Part shown: positions 13,290 through 15,318 of the stretch, in pieces
Layout of the letters: the number at the start of each line of letters is the position of its first letter
How positions within the stretch are numbered: position 1 is the stretch's first letter
Assembly: GCA_038323655.1 (NCBI GenBank)
Contig: JBBQHE010000100.1
Span: 1 to 15,318 of the forward strand
Direction of reading: 5' to 3'
DNA length: 15,318 bases
Source of the DNA: Humitalea sp038323655
Lineage (GTDB): Bacteria > Pseudomonadota > Alphaproteobacteria > Acetobacterales > Acetobacteraceae
Program-made: the position numbers and the translations under genes
The notes under the pieces: model-generated
Seen by the model: the letters and a program-made list of their open reading frames with translations, nothing else
Databases searched by the model: none
What the model was told of the DNA's origin: nothing

Positions 13290-13979
13290 ATGCTGGATGT
13301 CTGGAACAACCCGGTCGGCCCCCCGGTCGATCCCACCCCTCGCCCAATCCCGGCCCGAATCGGCCATCGCGGCACGGTCATCGACCTGGAGCCGCTGCAT
13401 CCGCGCCATGTGCCCGACCTTTGGCGTGCGATGCAGGGGGATGACGCATCCTGGTCCTACATGGGCTACGGGCCGTTTCCGGACGAGGCTGCGCTTCGGG
13501 CGCGGATTGAGGGTTTTGTCTCGGCGCATGACCCGCTGTTCTGGGCGATCCGCGCGCACCGCAGCGGTGCGGTCGAAGGCTTTCTGTCGCTGATGGATAT
13601 CCAGCCCGCCCATGCGGCGATCGAACTGGGGCACCTGTGGTTCGGCCCACGTCTGCGCCGCACCCGGGGCGCGACCGAGGCCATGTTCCTGGCCATGCGG
13701 CATGCGATGGACGACCTCGGCTATCGCCGCCTGGTGTGGAAATGCAATGCGCTGAACGCGCCGTCGCGGGCCGCCGCCCTGCGCCTGGGCTTCGTACCCG
13801 AGGGCGTGCTGCGGTCGATGTACGTAATGAAGGGCCGGGCGCGCGATTCGGCGATGTTCTCGATCCTGGCTTCGGAATGGCCGGCCTGCCGGGATGCCGT
13901 CCTGGCCTGGCTCGATGCCGCCAACACCGATCCCTCGGGCGCGCCCATCATGGGGCTTGCGGCGATCCGGGCCAGTTGA
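13290..13979 (+). CDS. GNAT acetyltransferase, RimJ/RimL-like
   Basis: A 229-aa acetyl-CoA-dependent N-acetyltransferase (Acetyltransf_3 type). The family opening TVIDLEPLHPRHVPDLWRAM is at 29-48. The acetyl-CoA region is IELGHLWFGPRLRRTRGATEAM (111-132), and the typical closing motif is WKCNALNAPSRAAALRLGFVPEGVLR (150-175). The ATG at 13290 is preferred because the fold begins soon after it; there is no clear Shine-Dalgarno, and the open frame continues upstream to 13161. The substrate (protein N-terminus, amino acid or drug) is not predictable. It ends 18 nt before the end of the convergent transporter gene. Confidence 0.88.
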   Translation: MLDVWNNPVGPPVDPTPRPIPARIGHRGTVIDLEPLHPRHVPDLWRAMQGDDASWSYMGYGPFPDEAALRARIEGFVSAHDPLFWAIRAHRSGAVEGFLSLMDIQPAHAAIELGHLWFGPRLRRTRGATEAMFLAMRHAMDDLGYRRLVWKCNALNAPSRAAALRLGFVPEGVLRSMYVMKGRARDSAMFSILASEWPACRDAVLAWLDAANTDPSGAPIMGLAAIRAS

Positions 13980-13997
13980 AGGCGGCCGGCAGCGCGA

Positions 13998-14848
13998 TTA
14001 CGCCAGCCCCGCCCGCATGCGCCGGACATAGGGCATGACCAGCGGCATTCGCAGCAACAGATAGACCAGGATGGTGCCGACCACGGCCGGCACCTCCCGC
14101 GGGTTATGGCGATGCCGACGGCGATGGCGAAGCCCGCATGCCGGCTGGCCGCGGTCAGTGCCAGCGCTGCCCGGCCGCTGCGCGTGGGCCCCCCCAGCAG
14201 GTGCCCCGCCGCCAGCCCCGCGCCCACCAGAACTGCAATGGCCAGCAGGACCAGCGCATCCAACTCCGCCCCGATCAGCGCCCGCCGGTCCCACAGGATG
14301 ACCAGCGCCGCGGCCAGCAGCAGCGGCGAGGCCAGCCGCACCAGCGGTCCCGCGATGCGCGCAGCAGGCGTCGGGAAGGCCAGGTTCACCGCGATGCCGA
14401 GGCCGAGCGGCAGGAACACCCCACGGGCCAGCTTGGCCAGAAGGGGTAGGATGGCGACATGGATCTGCACATGCACGATCTGCGCGACGATCCAGAACAC
14501 GACGGGGGTCGCGGCCAGGGCGGCGACCGCCCCCACGATCTGCAGGCTGATGGCATAGCGATGTTCGGCGCCGAGCTTCACCAGATCGTTCGGCAGGGTC
14601 GGCAACATGGGCGAGACGGAGAGTGCGATCAGCGCCACCGCCACGGGCGGCGGCAGCGGCAATTGCGTCGCCAGCAGCACCGCGACCGCGGGCACCGCCA
14701 CGAACAGCGCCAGGAAGGCGCGCAGGCCCTGATGCCATTCCCGCATCACATGCAGCGAATCGACCGGGCGTGTGCGCAGGCCGATGGTGAACATCATGAC
14801 CAGCACGCTGGCCGCGAGCAGCAGCATCGCGATGCCGGCGATATCCAT
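13998..14848 (-). pseudogene. BASS-family (bile acid:Na+ symporter-like) transporter, frame broken near the 3' end
   Basis: A polytopic membrane protein. The ATG at 14848 opens MDIAGIAMLLLAASVLVMM, followed by MFTIGL, a string of hydrophobic helices, SPMLPTLPNDLVKLG, and the ASRHAGFAIAVGIAI stretch typical of the second BASS repeat. That frame then loses sense at about 14101. The natural continuation EVPAVVGTILVYLLLRM...VMPYVRRM is in another frame, ending at TAA 13998-14000. Adding one G to the GGG at 14096-14098 (minus strand) joins both parts into a protein of about 283 aa reading AITRGEVPAVVG. So it is either a recent 1-base deletion or a sequencing error. The break removes about the last 33 residues, which contain the last helix. 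Confidence 0.8.
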
Positions 14849-14992
14849 GGCTGGGCCTGTCCCCGTTGTGGCCGGCGCAACATGGCCGTGGCCGGGGCGC
14901 AAGGCCATCGCCCCCGAACACGTCATGCGACCGCCACGCGGCCGTAACACGCGCGCTCTATCAGCCCCGGCCTGACCATTCGGGGGATACAC

Positions 14993-15318
14993 ATGCGCCG
15001 ACTTCTTCTGACCGCCGCGGCAAGCCTGGCCTGCCTCGGTACCGCCTTGAGCACCGCCGCTGCCGACCAGCGGTTCGAGGCGACGCTCGCCGGCCACGCG
15101 ATCCTGCCGGCCTTCACCATGGTGCTGCCGCCGGCCGATGCGCCGCGCGATGCGCTGATCTCCGGCCGCTTTGCCGGCCCGGGCAACCTGCGCGTGGACC
15201 GGCCCGGCGCCATTCCGGGCAGCACCGGCCCCGCGCCGGCCGGCCGCCCGACGGGCATATCCTTTCCGTTAATCGGCCAACCCGTGCAGGGCTTTTCCGG
15301 CATCAAGCCGGTCACCGG
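14993..15318 (+). CDS. Exported phytase-like esterase (N-terminal part)
   Basis: The first 108 codons of a gene that runs off the window. Residues 1-24 are a Sec-type signal peptide (MRRLLLTAAASLACLG, then TALSTAAA) with likely cleavage before Asp25. The mature start, QRFEATLAGHAILPAFTMVLPPADAP, with GRFAGPG, RPTGISFPLIGQPVQGFSGIK further on, matches the N-terminus of the 'esterase-like activity of phytase' family (phytase-like beta-propeller), a periplasmic or secreted hydrolase. The ATG has GGGGGA 5 nt upstream. It is divergent from the transporter gene with 144 nt between; no clear promoter was identified there. Confidence 0.75.
   Translation, partial: MRRLLLTAAASLACLGTALSTAAADQRFEATLAGHAILPAFTMVLPPADAPRDALISGRFAGPGNLRVDRPGAIPGSTGPAPAGRPTGISFPLIGQPVQGFSGIKPVT

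Overview
The window is a GC-rich stretch of a bacterial chromosome with dense, often overlapping genes. Codon use, the pta-ack-fabI gene order and the DUF3141-type protein suggest an alphaproteobacterium, most likely Acetobacteraceae (Roseomonas-like). That assignment is inference from gene content. I see no rRNA, tRNA, CRISPR array or insertion sequence.

Layout, left to right. (1) 136-4658 (+): a tight operon with phosphate acetyl/butyryltransferase carrying a worn MaoC-like N-terminus, acetate/propionate kinase, a FabI-type enoyl-ACP reductase and a class C beta-lactamase-fold serine hydrolase. The first three genes overlap by 4 nt each. The first two interconvert acyl-CoA, acyl phosphate and acid plus ATP; FabI and the hydrolase suggest acyl-chain or ester handling. 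(2) 4665-6394 (+): a self-contained ArsR regulator, SRPBCC protein and SRPBCC-VOC fusion cassette. Its start codon sits inside a palindrome, and the promoter spacing predicts a leaderless mRNA. (3) 10055-6420 (-): three overlapping genes of unknown function. They encode a soluble helical protein (faintly TelA-like), a single-pass membrane protein (probably DUF6384) and a long coiled-coil protein with a hydrophobic glycine-zipper-like segment and a Gly/Trp/Phe-rich tail. This is the best candidate here for an undescribed system. (4) 10180-12060 (+): an unknown 118-aa protein with a puzzling 11-codon frame before it, then a short DUF3141/PHA-synthase-like protein that has lost its nucleophile.

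(5) 12061-12418: a 358-nt convergent gap with hairpins. (6) 13207-12419 (-) ferredoxin-NADP reductase, divergent from (7) 13290-13979 (+) a RimJ/RimL-type acetyltransferase. (8) 14848-13998 (-): a BASS-family transporter whose frame is broken near 14093-14101. (9) 14993 to the end (+): the first 108 codons of an exported phytase-like esterase.

Functional calls come from recognised motifs in the translated sequence, without database searches. Family names given for the three-gene unit and for the DUF3141-like protein are from memory and are marked as tentative.
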